A stretch of 64,000 nucleotides of DNA from Gemmobacter fulvus (lineage in GTDB: Bacteria > Pseudomonadota > Alphaproteobacteria > Rhodobacterales > Rhodobacteraceae): positions 124,001 through 188,000 of the forward strand of contig NZ_CP076365.1 in assembly GCF_018798885.1 (NCBI RefSeq), in the 5' to 3' direction. Of the stretch, positions 1 through 9,819 are shown one piece after another. Numbering within the stretch: position 1 is the first letter of the stretch; each line of letters begins with the position of its first letter. The notes beneath the pieces are model-generated. The model made no database searches. It was not told the origin of the DNA and saw only the letters and a program-made list of their open reading frames with translations. Made by a program: the position numbers and the translations under genes.

Positions 1-924
1 GATCTCATCCAACGCGGCCATCACGCCCAGCCGGCGATAATCCTCCAGCGTCAGATCACGATCCTCTGCACCCGGATTGCGCCAGGAAATGGCGAAAACC
101 GTGTGGCCCTGCGCCACCAGCCAGCGGATCAGTGAATTCTCCGGGCTGAGGTCGAGGATATAGTATTTCATGATCCAGGCCGGAACGATCAGCACCGGCT
201 CGGGGTGCACGGTTTCTGTCGTGGGCGTATACTGGATCAGTTCGATCAGGTGGTTGCGGAAGATTACCTTGCCCGGCGTCACCGCCACATCGCGACCCGG
301 TGTAAAGGCCTCGACACCCTCTGGCGGCTCCTGCCGGATCTGGCGGACGACGTCCTGCAGCCAGTTCTGCCAGCCCTTCACAAGGTTCATGCCTCCGGTA
401 GCCCAGGTCCGTGCCACAACCTCGGGATTGGTAAAAGGGTTGTTCGAAGGCGCACAGACATCAAGGATCTGTTTCGCGGCAAAAGACACCACATCCTCGT
501 GGTGCTTCGTCACGCCCGGAACCTCATGGGTGACGTTATGCAGCCATTGCTGCTGCAGCAGGAAAGCCTGCGACATCCAGCTGAAGGGCGGTTTCGCCCA
601 GGCTTCACCGGCGAAACGGCGGTCGCCCGGCAAGGGCGTGATGACCGGCGCGGCCTGCGGATCCATCGCCGAGGCCATCAGATGCGCCATGAGACGCTGC
701 CATTTGCGGCCCGCCTTGACGCCCAGTTCCATCTGCTTGCCCGGTGCCTGCGCCAGATGAAAGGCCCAGTCGACATAGGCCATCATCAGCGAGCCGGGCG
801 AGACCCCGCCGCTGAGCTGTCCCGAGAGCGCCTCTCGTATGCGGTCAACGGCCTGAAAAGCCTCGATGCCAAGGCTTTCATCGCCGGTTGCACCCGAGCC
901 ATCTGATTTGGGAGTAAGGGCCAT
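1..924 (-). CDS. phaC: Class I poly(3-hydroxyalkanoate) synthase PhaC, C-terminally cut by window edge
   Basis: Only the first 308 residues are in the window; the frame is open to position 1. PhaC polymerises hydroxyacyl-CoA into storage polyester on the granule surface. The N-terminal synthase domain is clear: PSNNPFTNP at about 159-167, then PAWIMKYYILDLSPENS at about 249-265, and AISWRNP at about 278-284. The catalytic cysteine box (GxCxG) normally follows about 15-20 residues further on, so it lies outside. The start is the ATG at 924; upstream is a 318-base stretch without a gene. It is probably a chromosomal or chromid housekeeping gene unrelated to the mobile DNA to its right. Identification rests on strong family motifs. 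Confidence 0.95.
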   Translation of the reverse strand, partial: MALTPKSDGSGATGDESLGIEAFQAVDRIREALSGQLSGGVSPGSLMMAYVDWAFHLAQAPGKQMELGVKAGRKWQRLMAHLMASAMDPQAAPVITPLPGDRRFAGEAWAKPPFSWMSQAFLLQQQWLHNVTHEVPGVTKHHEDVVSFAAKQILDVCAPSNNPFTNPEVVARTWATGGMNLVKGWQNWLQDVVRQIRQEPPEGVEAFTPGRDVAVTPGKVIFRNHLIELIQYTPTTETVHPEPVLIVPAWIMKYYILDLSPENSLIRWLVAQGHTVFAISWRNPGAEDRDLTLEDYRRLGVMAALDEI

Positions 925-1242
925 GTCGCGTCTCCAATTTACCGGCGGAAGTTAGCACAGAACTATCAACGATTGTTGATCGAAATCAAAGAGTTCAAGA
1001 TTTTTCTTGAACATAGGCATTGCGCCCAAGGCCCGATGCCGACGACATGTCGTAAAGCGCCGTCAAACCGCCGAAACAGCCGCCCCCGGACTGAACAGGC
1101 AAAGCATCGGCGTCCGGCGGCGGACACGGAATCCCCTGTCCCTGCCCTGATCATCATGGACGATTACCGGCAAAACGGCGCGACGTCGAGGCCATGACCC
1201 GGCCAATGCCGCTGGCACCAACGCCGGGCCAAGGCCGCGGCC
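925..1242. other. Intergenic region upstream of phaC
   Basis: This 318-base stretch separates the hydrolase stop from the phaC start, both genes reading leftward, so it should hold the phaC promoter. The only structure I see is the pair of inverted repeats listed separately at 965-1012. Short open frames on both strands here (63-74 codons) have no family resemblance and look like chance. Confidence 0.6.
965..1012. promoter_or_regulatory. Two adjacent inverted repeats upstream of phaC
   Basis: ATCAAC-GATT-GTTGAT lies at 965-980 and GTTCAAGA-TTTT-TCTTGAAC at 993-1012, both perfect. They sit 41-88 bases upstream of the phaC start in AT-rich sequence, a plausible place for an operator. The second repeat lacks a clean T-tract on either side, so a terminator is less likely. 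Which protein binds, if any, is unknown; PhaR-type repressors are a guess. Confidence 0.35.
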
Positions 1243-2322
1243 TCAATCCGCCAGCACATCACCGATGCCAGTGAAGACACCACCGACCTGATTGAAGACA
1301 AAGGCCCCCGCCAAGCGTACCTCACCGAAAAGGGTGTTTTCAACCACAGCCCCGGCCTCGCCGGAAAGCAGGCCGACATAGCGGCTGTGGACGGGATCAT
1401 CGGTCGGAATATCGGTAATATCCACGATCCGTATTCCGGTCGCGACCGCCAGGCGCTGGACCGCCGGATCACGCACATCGACAAGCCCAAGCCGTATCCG
1501 ACGTGCCGAAAGCTGCGACGACAGTTTCAGCGCCAGATCGTCCGAGGAGACGAGCACCGTGATGGGATGCTTCATCGGCCCAAGGCTGACCATCTGGGCG
1601 CGGAAAAGATCGATATCAATATCCGGGGCGGCAAGGATGACCTCGATCCGGTCCAGCACATCGTCCCGCCCGGCAAGACGCAGTTGCACCAGCGTCTCCA
1701 TCGTCAGCCGCGCGCCCATGCTGTGAGCCAGCACCGGCACCGCGTCGGAAGCGGACCGACCCTTTGTCAAAAGCCGCAGCAGATCGGCAAGCGCCGCGCG
1801 GGAAAAGTCAGACGCGTCACGATCAGCCAGATAGGCGCCCGGATAGCCTGCCGAGGGCCATGTAAAAAGGACGGGCTTTTCCTCGATATGCGCATCGACC
1901 GAAAGCTGCGCGGTGCGGAACAAGGCCTCATGAAAGCGGGTGTTGAAGCCGTGGACATAAAGCCCGGCCCCCTCGCGCGAGAGACGCTTTGCAAAGGCGT
2001 CACGGCTAAGCGTCTGCCGGCTGCGCACCACGAAATTCCGGTCGGCGCTGCTGCCATTGCGATCCCGCCATTCAATCTTTCCCGGCCGATGGCCAGGCGG
2101 CACCGAGACCTCGTATTCCAGCCAGCTTGGCCGGATGGAGCGAGAGTCGCCAAAGGCCCCCGGCAGATTTGCCTCGGGCGCGCGGGTGGTCATGGTCAGC
2201 ACCCGGACAAGGCGGGCGCCCTCGGGCAGGGCACCGGCATCGGGGGCCAGAACTTCCGGCCCCGGACGCGCAGCGCAGCCTGCAAGCGCAAGCGTCAGGA
2301 TCAGAAGCAGGCGGCCCAACAT
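1243..2322 (-). CDS. Lipoprotein alpha/beta hydrolase, DUF900 type
   Basis: 359 residues with a lipoprotein signal peptide: lipobox LALAGC puts the lipidated cysteine at residue 16, so the protein should be membrane-anchored facing the periplasm. The DUF900 hydrolase pattern follows: YVHGFN at about 122-127, FTWPS at 153-157, nucleophile-elbow AHSMG with Ser201, and APDID at about 232-236. The substrate is unknown. It lies just downstream of the exporter operon (5 bases after the permease gene, which reads the same way), so it may be co-transcribed with it. Esterase or lipase activity is an inference from the fold. Confidence 0.85.
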   Translation of the reverse strand: MLGRLLLILTLALAGCAARPGPEVLAPDAGALPEGARLVRVLTMTTRAPEANLPGAFGDSRSIRPSWLEYEVSVPPGHRPGKIEWRDRNGSSADRNFVVRSRQTLSRDAFAKRLSREGAGLYVHGFNTRFHEALFRTAQLSVDAHIEEKPVLFTWPSAGYPGAYLADRDASDFSRAALADLLRLLTKGRSASDAVPVLAHSMGARLTMETLVQLRLAGRDDVLDRIEVILAAPDIDIDLFRAQMVSLGPMKHPITVLVSSDDLALKLSSQLSARRIRLGLVDVRDPAVQRLAVATGIRIVDITDIPTDDPVHSRYVGLLSGEAGAVVENTLFGEVRLAGAFVFNQVGGVFTGIGDVLAD

Positions 2323-2327
2323 ATGCC

Positions 2328-3440
2328 TTACCGCAGGAATTTCTTGAATCGTATCAGTGCCAGCCAGAACAGCGCCACCCCGATCGCCGCCAGCGCCGCG
2401 AACTGGGGCCAGACCACGTCAAGCCCCGCACCTCGGAACAAGATGCCCTGCGAGAGGATGATGAAATGCGTGTTGGGGGCTGCAAGCATGATGGTCTGGA
2501 TGATCTCTGGCATGGATTCCCGCGGCGTCATCGCGCCTGACAGCACCTGCAGCGGCAAAAGCGCCATCATCAGCAAAAGCGCGAATTGCGGCATCGACCC
2601 GGCGATGGTGGCAAGGAAAATTCCAAGCCCCGTCATGGCGAAAACCATCAGCACCGCGCCCGCAAGAAACAGCACGACCGAGCCCTGCACCGGAACCGCC
2701 ATCAGCGCCTGCACCACAACACTTAGCGAAAAGATCGACCCCAGCAGCACCACCAGCCCCATCGACCAGATCTTGGAAAACATGATCTCGGTCGCGGTGA
2801 CGGGCATGACCAGCAGGTGCTCGACCGTGCCATGTTCCTTTTCGCGGATCAGCGCCGCGCCGGTCAGCACCAGCGACAGCATGGTGATCGACTGGATCAC
2901 GGCGGAAATCGCCCCGAACCACTTCGGATCCAGCGAGGGATTATACCGCGCGCGGAGCGCCAGATCGACCGGCAGCGCGGTCTCGGCCCGGTAGCCCGCC
3001 ACATATTCCGAAACCTCGGAGGACACGATCTGCTGGATATAGCCGCCGCCGGTGAAGGCCTGGCTCATCCTTGTCGCGTCGATATTCAGCTGGATCGCCG
3101 GGTTTTTTCCGGCCAGCACATCGCGCGCGAAATCCGGTGGGATGTTCAGCGCAAAAGTATCCAGCCCCTGATCCATCCGCCGATCCATCTCGGCCGTCGT
3201 GGTCATCTGCGGCTCGACAAAATAGGGCGGATAAAAGGCCGAGGTGATGCGGGCGGAGAGATGCGACTGATCCTCATCCACGATCGAGATCGCGGCATTC
3301 GTCAGCGCCTCGGGCGAGGCGTTCGCAGAGGTCCAGATCGAGAGCGAAAAGGAATAGACGATCAGCACCAGCATCACCGGATCGCGCCAGAGCCCGCGCA
3401 ATTCCTTGACGCCCAGATTGAAGGTGTTGCGCAGGTTCAT
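2328..3440 (-). CDS. yhhJ: ABC-2 type transporter permease, YhhJ-like
   Basis: 370-residue inner-membrane permease of the ABC-2 family. One membrane segment near residues 22-40 is followed by a large periplasmic loop (about 45-170) and then five or so hydrophobic segments from about 174 to the end, which is the standard topology. It is the third gene of a yhiI-rbbA-yhhJ-type operon, seven bases after the ATPase/permease fusion, and probably pairs with that protein's own permease half to export an unknown small molecule. The C-terminus (LIRFKKFLR) is complete. Confidence 0.9.
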   Translation of the reverse strand: MNLRNTFNLGVKELRGLWRDPVMLVLIVYSFSLSIWTSANASPEALTNAAISIVDEDQSHLSARITSAFYPPYFVEPQMTTTAEMDRRMDQGLDTFALNIPPDFARDVLAGKNPAIQLNIDATRMSQAFTGGGYIQQIVSSEVSEYVAGYRAETALPVDLALRARYNPSLDPKWFGAISAVIQSITMLSLVLTGAALIREKEHGTVEHLLVMPVTATEIMFSKIWSMGLVVLLGSIFSLSVVVQALMAVPVQGSVVLFLAGAVLMVFAMTGLGIFLATIAGSMPQFALLLMMALLPLQVLSGAMTPRESMPEIIQTIMLAAPNTHFIILSQGILFRGAGLDVVWPQFAALAAIGVALFWLALIRFKKFLR

Positions 3441-3447
3441 CCGCCCC

Positions 3448-6186
3448 TCACTTCGCCTGTTTTTTCAGGAAGGCCGCCGCCAGCCCGATAATCACCGGAA
3501 TGGCGATGCCCATGGCCAGCATCGGCCCGGCCAGTTCCGCCATTCCGAAGGCCTTGGAGAAAGCCCCCCGCGCGGCGGTGATAAACCAGGTCGAGGGGTA
3601 GATCTCGCCCAGAACCCGGCCAAAACCCGACAGCGAAGAGACCGGGTCGGTCAAACCCGAATAGCTGACCGCCGGGATCATCGTCAGCATGGCGGTCGCG
3701 AACAGCGCCGCGACCTGACTTGCGATGAAGACCGACACCAGAAAACCAAGCGCCGTGGTCGCGGTGACATAGATCAGCGCCGAAAGGGTAAAGCCCAGAA
3801 AACTGCCGTTGAAGGGCACTGCGAAGAATGTGACCGCCATGGCCATCATCAGGAAGAAATTCAGCATGGCCAGCGCGATATAGGGCAGCTGTTTGCCAAG
3901 CAGAAATTCCAGCCGCGTCACCGGCGTGACGTAGAAATTGATGATCGAGCCCAGTTCGCGTTCACGCGCGACCGAAAGCGTGGTCAGGATCGCCGGGATC
4001 ATCAGCAAAAGCAGCGGGATGATCGCCGGGACCATCGCATTCAGGCTGCGCACGTCGGGGTTGTAGCGGTATCGGGTCACCAGTTCGAAACTGCCGCCGC
4101 TCGCCTTGTCACCGTAAAGCTGACGCGCCTGACGTGTGATCCAGTCGGCATGCATGCCCTGCACATAGCCCTGCACCGTATTGGCGCGGCTGGGGTTGGC
4201 GCCGTCGAACCAGGCCCCGACCTGCACATCCCTGCCTGCCGCGATATCGGCGGCAAAGCCGGGCGGGATCTCGATCGCCAGCGCCAGCTCGCCCGAGCGC
4301 ATTCTTGCGTCGATCTCGTCGTAACTTGTCAGGGCCGGCTGTTCGATGAAATAGCGCGATCCCGCAATATCGGCGATATAATTGCGGCTGGTGGTGGTCT
4401 GGTCGCGGTCAAGGGCGGCGAAGGTCAGATCCTCGACATCCATGTTGATGCCCAGCCCCACCACGATCATCAGAAGAAGGCTGCCGACCAACGCCATGGT
4501 CAGCCGGATCGGATCGCGCTGCAATTGCAGGCTTTCCAGCTGCGAATAGCTAAGCAGTCGCCGCAGGCTGAAGCCGGATTGCTGCGCGTGATGGGTCACC
4601 CCGGCTGCGGGGGCCTCGGGCGCGGCCTCGGGCGCAGCGGCGGGGGCGGGTGCCGTCTCGCCAATCGCCTCTTCAAGATAGGCGATGAACGCGTCTTCCA
4701 GCGTGGCGCAACCTTTGGCTTTCGTGATCCCCTCGGCGGTGTCCGAGACCAGCACCTTGCCCGCATGCATCAGGCTGATGCGGTCGCACCATTCCGCCTC
4801 GTTCATGAAATGGGTCGAGACAAAGATCGTCACGCCATCCTTGCGCGAAAGTTCCGCCAGAATGCGCCAGAAGCCATTGCGCGCCACCGGGTCCACCCCC
4901 GAGGTCGGCTCGTCAAGGATCAGGATCTCGGGCGCATGGATCATCGCCACCGCCAGCGAAAGCCGCTGGCGGATACCCAGCGGCAACGCCTCGGGCAGGC
5001 TGTCGGTCACGTCGCCCAGATCGAACCGGGCGATCATCTCGTCAACCCTGGCGGGGATCTTCTCGGCCGCCATATCGAAAAGCCGCGCGTGCAGATCAAG
5101 GTTCTGACGCACCGTCAGCTCGGAATAGAGCGAGAAGGCCTGCGACATGAACCCGACCCGGCGGCGCACCGACAGATCGCTTGCATCGACCTCATGGCCG
5201 AAAAGCTTTGCCCGGCCCTCACTCGGCTCCAGAAGCCCGGTGAGCATCTTCATCGTCGTCGTCTTGCCGCAGCCGTTCGAACCCAGAAAGCCGAAAATCT
5301 CACCCCTGGGGATGCGGAAGGAAACATTGTCGACCGCCACGAAATCGCCAAAGCGCTGCGTCAGCCCCTCGGCCTCGATGGCGATATCGCTGTCATCGGT
5401 GGTCCGCGGCGGGATCACCACGGCACTGTCTTCGCCCCGGTCTTCTTCGGGCAAAAGCGCGATGAAGGCTGCATCAAGCGTGTCGGCCCCGGTCCGCGAC
5501 AGCAGATCGCTGGTGGTGCCGGTGGCCAGCACCCGGCCCGCATTCATCGCAACCAGCCAGTCGAAGCGCGCGGCCTCTTCCATATAGGCGGTGGCGGTGA
5601 TCACGCTCATCCCCGGCCGTGTCGCGCGGATGCGGTCGATCAGATCCCAGAACTGGCGGCGCGACAGCGGATCGACGCCGGTGGTCGGTTCGTCAAGAAT
5701 CAGGAAATCGGGATCATGGATCAGCGCGCAGCACAGACCCAGCTTTTGCTTCATGCCGCCCGACAGCTTTGACGCCGGGCGCGACCGGAACGGCGTCATG
5801 CCGGTCGCAGCCAGCAGATCGGTGATCCGCCGCTCGCGTTCGGCCTTGTCATGACCGAAAAGCGAGCCGAAGAAATCAAGGTTCTCTTCGACCGAAAGCG
5901 TCGGGTAGAGGTTCTTGCCCAGACCCTGCGGCATATAGGCGGTGCGGGGGCAGACGCGGTTGCGATGCGCCACATCGCGCATATCGCCGCCCAGAACCTC
6001 GACCTTGCCCTGCTGGATCACACGTGCCCCGGCCAGCAGCGACAGAAGGCTGGACTTTCCGACCCCGTCTGGCCCGATCAGCCCGACCATGCGCCCCTCA
6101 GGGATCTCCAGCGTCACATTGTCAAGCGCCGTGACCTTGCCATAGCGCAGCGTCAGGCCGGAGACCCCGGCAACTGAGCCGGTCAT
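3448..6186 (-). CDS. rbbA: ABC exporter with two ATPase domains fused to a permease, RbbA/YhiH-like
   Basis: 912 residues. The first ATPase domain has Walker [10 protein letters not shown] at about 38-46 and signature LSGGMKQ. The second, from about 270, has Walker [10 protein letters not shown] and a degenerate signature LPLGIRQR in place of LSGGQ. An Ala/Pro/Glu-rich linker near 520-545 leads to an ABC-2 permease domain with six hydrophobic segments. This order matches E. coli RbbA, which was first described as ribosome-associated but is usually grouped with exporters. The gene overlaps the stop of the upstream HlyD gene by four bases (ATGA), showing translational coupling. The degenerate second signature suggests one ATP site may be weak. 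Confidence 0.92.
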   Translation of the reverse strand: MTGSVAGVSGLTLRYGKVTALDNVTLEIPEGRMVGLIGPDGVGKSSLLSLLAGARVIQQGKVEVLGGDMRDVAHRNRVCPRTAYMPQGLGKNLYPTLSVEENLDFFGSLFGHDKAERERRITDLLAATGMTPFRSRPASKLSGGMKQKLGLCCALIHDPDFLILDEPTTGVDPLSRRQFWDLIDRIRATRPGMSVITATAYMEEAARFDWLVAMNAGRVLATGTTSDLLSRTGADTLDAAFIALLPEEDRGEDSAVVIPPRTTDDSDIAIEAEGLTQRFGDFVAVDNVSFRIPRGEIFGFLGSNGCGKTTTMKMLTGLLEPSEGRAKLFGHEVDASDLSVRRRVGFMSQAFSLYSELTVRQNLDLHARLFDMAAEKIPARVDEMIARFDLGDVTDSLPEALPLGIRQRLSLAVAMIHAPEILILDEPTSGVDPVARNGFWRILAELSRKDGVTIFVSTHFMNEAEWCDRISLMHAGKVLVSDTAEGITKAKGCATLEDAFIAYLEEAIGETAPAPAAAPEAAPEAPAAGVTHHAQQSGFSLRRLLSYSQLESLQLQRDPIRLTMALVGSLLLMIVVGLGINMDVEDLTFAALDRDQTTTSRNYIADIAGSRYFIEQPALTSYDEIDARMRSGELALAIEIPPGFAADIAAGRDVQVGAWFDGANPSRANTVQGYVQGMHADWITRQARQLYGDKASGGSFELVTRYRYNPDVRSLNAMVPAIIPLLLLMIPAILTTLSVARERELGSIINFYVTPVTRLEFLLGKQLPYIALAMLNFFLMMAMAVTFFAVPFNGSFLGFTLSALIYVTATTALGFLVSVFIASQVAALFATAMLTMIPAVSYSGLTDPVSSLSGFGRVLGEIYPSTWFITAARGAFSKAFGMAELAGPMLAMGIAIPVIIGLAAAFLKKQAK

Positions 6187-7250
6187 TTCACGACATTGGA
6201 AAGAAAGTCAGGCCAGGCGGCATCCGGATCAAGCCGCAGATAGGCCATGCCCGGCAGGCCGGTTTTGACATATTCGATATGCCGCGACAGCAGCTCGGGG
6301 TCGATGCGGGCACGGACGCGGAACATCAGCTTTTCGCGCTCATCGGCGGTCTCGACCGTCTTTGGCGTGAACTGCGCCACATCGGCAACATAGGAAACCG
6401 TGGCCGGGATCACGAATTCCCGCGCCGCATCCATGACAAGGCGCACCTCTGATCCGACCTGCACCCGGCCGACCTGCGATGTCGGCAGAAAAACCGTCAT
6501 ATAGACATCGCCCAGATCGACAAGGCTGAGGATCCGCCCGCCAGAGCCGACAATCTCGCCCTCTTGTGCGATGCGATACTGGATCCGGCCCGTGCGCGGC
6601 GCTTTCAGCGTGGCGTCGTCCAGAGAGGCCTGGATCGCATCAATCGACGCCTTTGCCGCCTCGACGGCCGCACTTGCATCGACCACCTGCGCCTGCGCGC
6701 TGCTGACCCCCGCCAGCGCTGCCGCATGGCTGGCTTCGGCCGAGGCCACACCGGCGCGGGCCTGGGCGTCCCGGGCGCGGTCATCATCCAGCACCTGCTG
6801 CGAGATCGCACTGGTCTTTGCAAGCTGCTCAGAGCGTTCAAGCCTGCGCGACGCGGCATCGGCAACCGAGCCTGCCTGATCAACCGCGGCCCGGGCCGCG
6901 CGCTCTTGTGCCTCGGCCTGAGCGACCAGCGCCCTTGCTGTCTCGACGCCGATTTCGGCGCGGGCAAGCTGCGCTTCGGCCTGACGTTTTTGTGCGTTCA
7001 GCTGCACCACGTCCATCTGCACCAGCACATCGCCTGCGCTGACCATGTCACCTTCGGCAGCGGTGATTTCGGCGATTCGGCCGCCGGTGAGCGCCGCGAT
7101 ATCCACCTCGGTCGCCTCGATCCGGCCATTGGCGCTGGCAAAACCCGCCGGCAGACCGGCGGGTTGCAGCCGGTCCCAGGCCAGCCAGCCAAGCACGGCG
7201 ACAACGGCCAGGCCACCCAGAATAATGGTGTTTCTGCCGGGCTTTGCCAT
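6183..7250 (-). CDS. yhiI: HlyD-family membrane fusion protein, YhiI-like
   Basis: 355 residues from the ATG at 7250, which has an AGAGG ribosome site eight bases upstream; the frame stays open 27 codons further, but that part looks non-coding. One N-terminal membrane segment is followed by a biotinyl-lipoyl-like half ([14 protein letters not shown]), a long Ala/Gln-rich coiled hairpin at about 90-210, and the second lipoyl half ([15 protein letters not shown]). It links the inner-membrane exporter to an outer-membrane channel; no TolC gene is in the window. An IS5 element ends only about 95 bases upstream, so the native promoter may have been moved or replaced. Confidence 0.9.
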   Translation of the reverse strand: MAKPGRNTIILGGLAVVAVLGWLAWDRLQPAGLPAGFASANGRIEATEVDIAALTGGRIAEITAAEGDMVSAGDVLVQMDVVQLNAQKRQAEAQLARAEIGVETARALVAQAEAQERAARAAVDQAGSVADAASRRLERSEQLAKTSAISQQVLDDDRARDAQARAGVASAEASHAAALAGVSSAQAQVVDASAAVEAAKASIDAIQASLDDATLKAPRTGRIQYRIAQEGEIVGSGGRILSLVDLGDVYMTVFLPTSQVGRVQVGSEVRLVMDAAREFVIPATVSYVADVAQFTPKTVETADEREKLMFRVRARIDPELLSRHIEYVKTGLPGMAYLRLDPDAAWPDFLSNVVK

Positions 7251-7399
7251 GATCTGCCTCTGATTGCTGTGCTGATGGATGCTTCGCGCATGTCCCGATG
7301 CGGTTTTCGCCCTACGCTCCCCTGTTGTCAACGCTCGATGACAGGGGCGTTGTTGCGTAACTTACGCCTGAGGCATGATTACCCCTTTCCCCTTTGGCA

Positions 7400-8161
7400 T
7401 CAGGCCACGCGGACGATCTCGGCAGTGCCGAGGGCTGAGAAGCGGTTCATGAGGGCGACGCGTATCTGGATTTCTGCAGTTTGGCGGTCGGGGTCTCTGG
7501 CTGCTATGCGCTCACCGAAGGCCTTGAGGCACCGCATCTTTGCCTCGATCCGGCTTCGGACGTGGTATCCGGTCCAGCGTTTCCAGAATGCCCTGCCATA
7601 GTGCCGGGTGGCGCGCAGGGTTTCGTTTCTCGCGATCGCGGCCGGGCAGTCCTCTTTCCATGGACGCCCGTTCTTACGGATCGGGATGATAGCAGTGGCC
7701 TGCCGGTCGATGATGGCGGTGTGGCAGCGGCGGGTGTCATAGGCACCGTCCGCCGTCACTGTGCCGATCTCCTCGCCTTCGGGGATTTGGTCCAGCAACT
7801 CTGGCAGAACGGGGCTGTCACCGTCGCTGCTGGGCGTAAACTCCACGGCGCGGATGTCGGACGTGGCGGTATCCATGGCCAGATGGACCTTGCGCCATTG
7901 GCGGCGGCCCTGCACGCCGTGCTTGCACGCCTGCCATTCGCCATCACCGAGGAACTTTATCCCGGTACTGTCCACCAGCAGGTTCAAGGGGCCATCGGCG
8001 CGCCGATACGGGATCTGGACAGCCAGAGTTTTCTGCCGCCGACACAGGGTCGTATAGTCGGGCACGGCCCAGTCCAGGTCTGCCAACTTCAGCAAGCTGG
8101 CCACCATCCCGGTCGTTTGCCTGAGCGGCAGCTTGAACAGCACCTTGATCGTCAGACATGT
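7400..8161 (-). pseudogene. IS5-family transposase, C-terminal part (copy A)
   Basis: The in-frame IS5 part starts at TCLTIKVLF and runs to the natural stop. DDE-type motifs are present: LLVDSTGIK, TADGAYDTR, and a late YHVRSRIEAKM that carries the glutamate. The first 57 residues lie at 9531-9701 beyond the IS110 insertion, so the gene is broken. A start at 8242 would add IS110-derived residues and is not meaningful. The match to IS5/IS903-type transposases of alphaproteobacteria is strong. Confidence 0.85.
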
Positions 8162-8162
8162 G

Positions 8163-8416
8163 TGGATACCCCCGCTTACGCAAGTATTTTTTGTGATCTT
8201 CGCGAGCAAGTGACCGGCTGCTAACATGTGTAAGGCCTTCATGCGCGGCCGTTCGTGCCGCTGGCCGGGATGGTGATGCGCGGATGGAGGCCATATCAGA
8301 ACTGCGAGCTCGAAGCTCTTTGCCTTTCCCTGGCTGCCCCACCCCGATCGGTCGATCTTTTGCCCATACGAGATCAGTGCTCTACTTGCGTCACCGACGC
8401 TCCTGACAGGACGCGG
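8163..8416 (-). ncRNA. Putative IS110/IS1111 guide (seek/bridge) RNA region (copy A)
   Basis: IS1111-type elements encode a guide RNA in the non-coding end downstream of the transposase. Here that end carries CAGTTCTGAT (8295-8304), identical to the left target-element junction at 9524-9533, and ACACATGT (8224-8231), identical to the right junction at 8156-8163. A perfect GAGCT-TCG-AGCTC hairpin lies beside the first. Matches of 10 and 8 bases to both junctions fit guide loops, but RNA boundaries and expression are not shown by sequence alone. Confidence 0.45.
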
Positions 8417-9445
8417 TCAGCAGACCGCCCCCGCAGGATCCCTGTAAACGTCCTTTCGTGTCATGATGGCCCAGATGATCCTGGCGAGCTTGTTGGCCAG
8501 AGCGATGGCGGTCAGCATCCGCGATTTACATGTAAGCATCCGCGCCAGCCATGATCCGGGCTTTCCACCGTTCCGACCCCTCCAGTGGATAATCGACATC
8601 GCGCCGCTTATCAGCAACCTGCGGATGTCGCGCTGCCCCATTTTCGAAGTTCGACCCAAGCGCTGCTTGCCTCCACTGGAGTGCTGCCGGGGAACAAGCC
8701 CGAGCCAGGCAGAGAAATCCCTGCCACGCGCAAAGCTCTCCATGGCCGGAGCGAAAGCTTCGACGGCCATAGCCGTGACCGGCCCGACCCCCGGAATGGT
8801 GCGCAGGCGCTGTGCCATCTCATGCACCTTGGCCTGCTCGTCGATCTGCCTTTCCAGATCTTCGATTTCGCCAGCGGTCTGGGCGATCCGGTCCAGATAA
8901 ATGGCCCCGACCTTTCGCACCACATGAGGAAGCGTGTTTGTCACATCGTCGAGAACGCTGATGAACGGATCAATTGATCGACGACCTCCCGCCACGATGA
9001 CCCCATGCTCTGCCAGATGGGCTCGAAGCGCGTTCATTAGCTGGGTCTTTTGCGTCAGCAGCAGTTCGCGTGTCCGGAACAGCATGGCAAGGGCCTGCTG
9101 CTCCTGCGATTTGACTGGCACCGTGCGCATCGCTGGTCTCAGTGCCGCTTCGACAATAGCCTCAGCGTCGTTGGCATCGTTTTTCTGGCGCTTCACAAAA
9201 GGTTTCACGTAGATCGGTGGTATCAAACGAACGTTGTGTCCGAGGGCAGTCAGTTCACGTGCCCAGTGGTGCGAGGTTGCGCAAGCCTCCATCGCGACCA
9301 CGCAGGGCTTGATCTGTGACATGAAGGACAGGAAACGAGTGCGCGGCAGCCGCTTTCTGATGACGGCTCGCCCGTCTGAATTTGCGGCGTGAACCTGAAA
9401 AACGCTCTTGGCCAGATCGACCCCGACTATGGTAATCTCGTCCAT
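8417..9445 (-). CDS. IS110-family transposase (copy A)
   Basis: 342 residues from the ATG at 9445, preceded by GGAGAGG five bases upstream. The N-terminal DEDD (RuvC-like) domain opens with VGVDLAKSVFQVH and continues to KNDANDAEAI; the C-terminal transposase_20 domain contains TIPGVGPVTA and FSAWLGLVPRQHSSGGK. It is full length and looks intact, and is identical to copy B at the protein level. It inserts into specific sites under RNA guidance, without target duplication, which fits the clean split of the IS5 gene here. Confidence 0.95.
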   Translation of the reverse strand: MDEITIVGVDLAKSVFQVHAANSDGRAVIRKRLPRTRFLSFMSQIKPCVVAMEACATSHHWARELTALGHNVRLIPPIYVKPFVKRQKNDANDAEAIVEAALRPAMRTVPVKSQEQQALAMLFRTRELLLTQKTQLMNALRAHLAEHGVIVAGGRRSIDPFISVLDDVTNTLPHVVRKVGAIYLDRIAQTAGEIEDLERQIDEQAKVHEMAQRLRTIPGVGPVTAMAVEAFAPAMESFARGRDFSAWLGLVPRQHSSGGKQRLGRTSKMGQRDIRRLLISGAMSIIHWRGRNGGKPGSWLARMLTCKSRMLTAIALANKLARIIWAIMTRKDVYRDPAGAVC

Positions 9446-9530
9446 GGACACCTCTCCTCTGTGGCGATTTCGACATCACCACCATGGCACATTGCGATGC
9501 CGTCGGGCGGGGGTGTCCACCCCATCAGAA

Positions 9531-9701
9531 CTGGATCGCGGCATCCGAGAAAACCGCAGGGCGACCGGGGCTGCCATCATGCGGCGAGAGCCAGGTCATG
9601 TCCTTGTCCAGCCAGATCAACAGCGAACCGCGCCTGCAAAGCGAGGCAGTGTAACTGGACCAGTTTGTCGTGCGGTAGCGGGCGGGGGATGGCTTGCTCA
9701 T
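9531..9701 (-). pseudogene. IS5-family transposase, N-terminal part (copy A)
   Basis: 57 codons starting MSKPSPARYRTTNW and ending DAAIQ, where the IS110 element begins. It carries the usual RGSLLIWLDKDM segment of IS5-type transposases. Joined to the part ending at 7400 it would give one complete protein of about 310 residues. The coding register is preserved across the two halves, so precise loss of the IS110 element would restore it. Confidence 0.8.
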
Positions 9702-9819
9702 GCAACCCGTCTAACCGCATGGATTCACGTTGTGAATCCTCGACAGTCAGTGTTGTGCAACAACGCCGCTGGCGGGCGAAAAGGGGCTGAGCCGGGATTT
9801 TTAAACTCCCAATTGGACC

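Larger units (their letters stand above)
8163..9530 (-). mobile_element. IS110/IS1111-family insertion sequence (copy A)
   Basis: The borders are inferred from where the IS5 transposase reading frame stops and resumes: GCGATCCA on one side and CACATGTCTGACG on the other. Subterminal sequences TGGACACCCCCGCC and TGGATACCCCCGCT form an imperfect inverted repeat, as in the IS1111 subgroup. There is one transposase gene, and a 254-base non-coding stretch on its 3' side that probably encodes the guide RNA. The exact ends may be off by one or two bases. Confidence 0.8.
7346..9767 (-). mobile_element. IS5-family element interrupted by an IS110-family element (copy A)
   Basis: Both ends carry GGCGTTGTTGC as an inverted repeat, read inward from 7346 and from 9767. 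The transposase gene reads leftward and is split: N-terminal part 9531-9701, C-terminal part 7400-8161. The 1.37 kb between them is an IS110/IS1111-type element. The four bases outside each end (cagg and gctg) do not match, so no target duplication survives; later recombination or deletion at one side is likely. The rightmost 2213 bases recur inverted at 41665-43877. Confidence 0.85.
7555..9767 (-). repeat. 2213-bp long inverted repeat, copy A
   Basis: This segment is the reverse complement of 41665-43877 over its full length. By eye I find only three differences: 7873, 7927 and the third-from-last base near 9764. It contains most of the IS5 unit and all of the IS110 insertion. The two copies bracket the conjugation module in opposite orientation. 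The match ends at 7555 because copy B is cut by an IS3-type element. Confidence 0.92.

Noticed and set aside
3406-5772. A 788-codon open frame on the plus strand
   Set aside because: It is antisense to the certain rbbA-type gene, is Arg/His/Gln-rich with no domain, and is a by-product of high GC content.
7944-8342. A 132-codon frame upstream of the IS5 transposase part
   Set aside because: It runs through the IS110 non-coding end and then out of frame over the IS5 gene. The real IS5 N-terminus is at 9531-9701.
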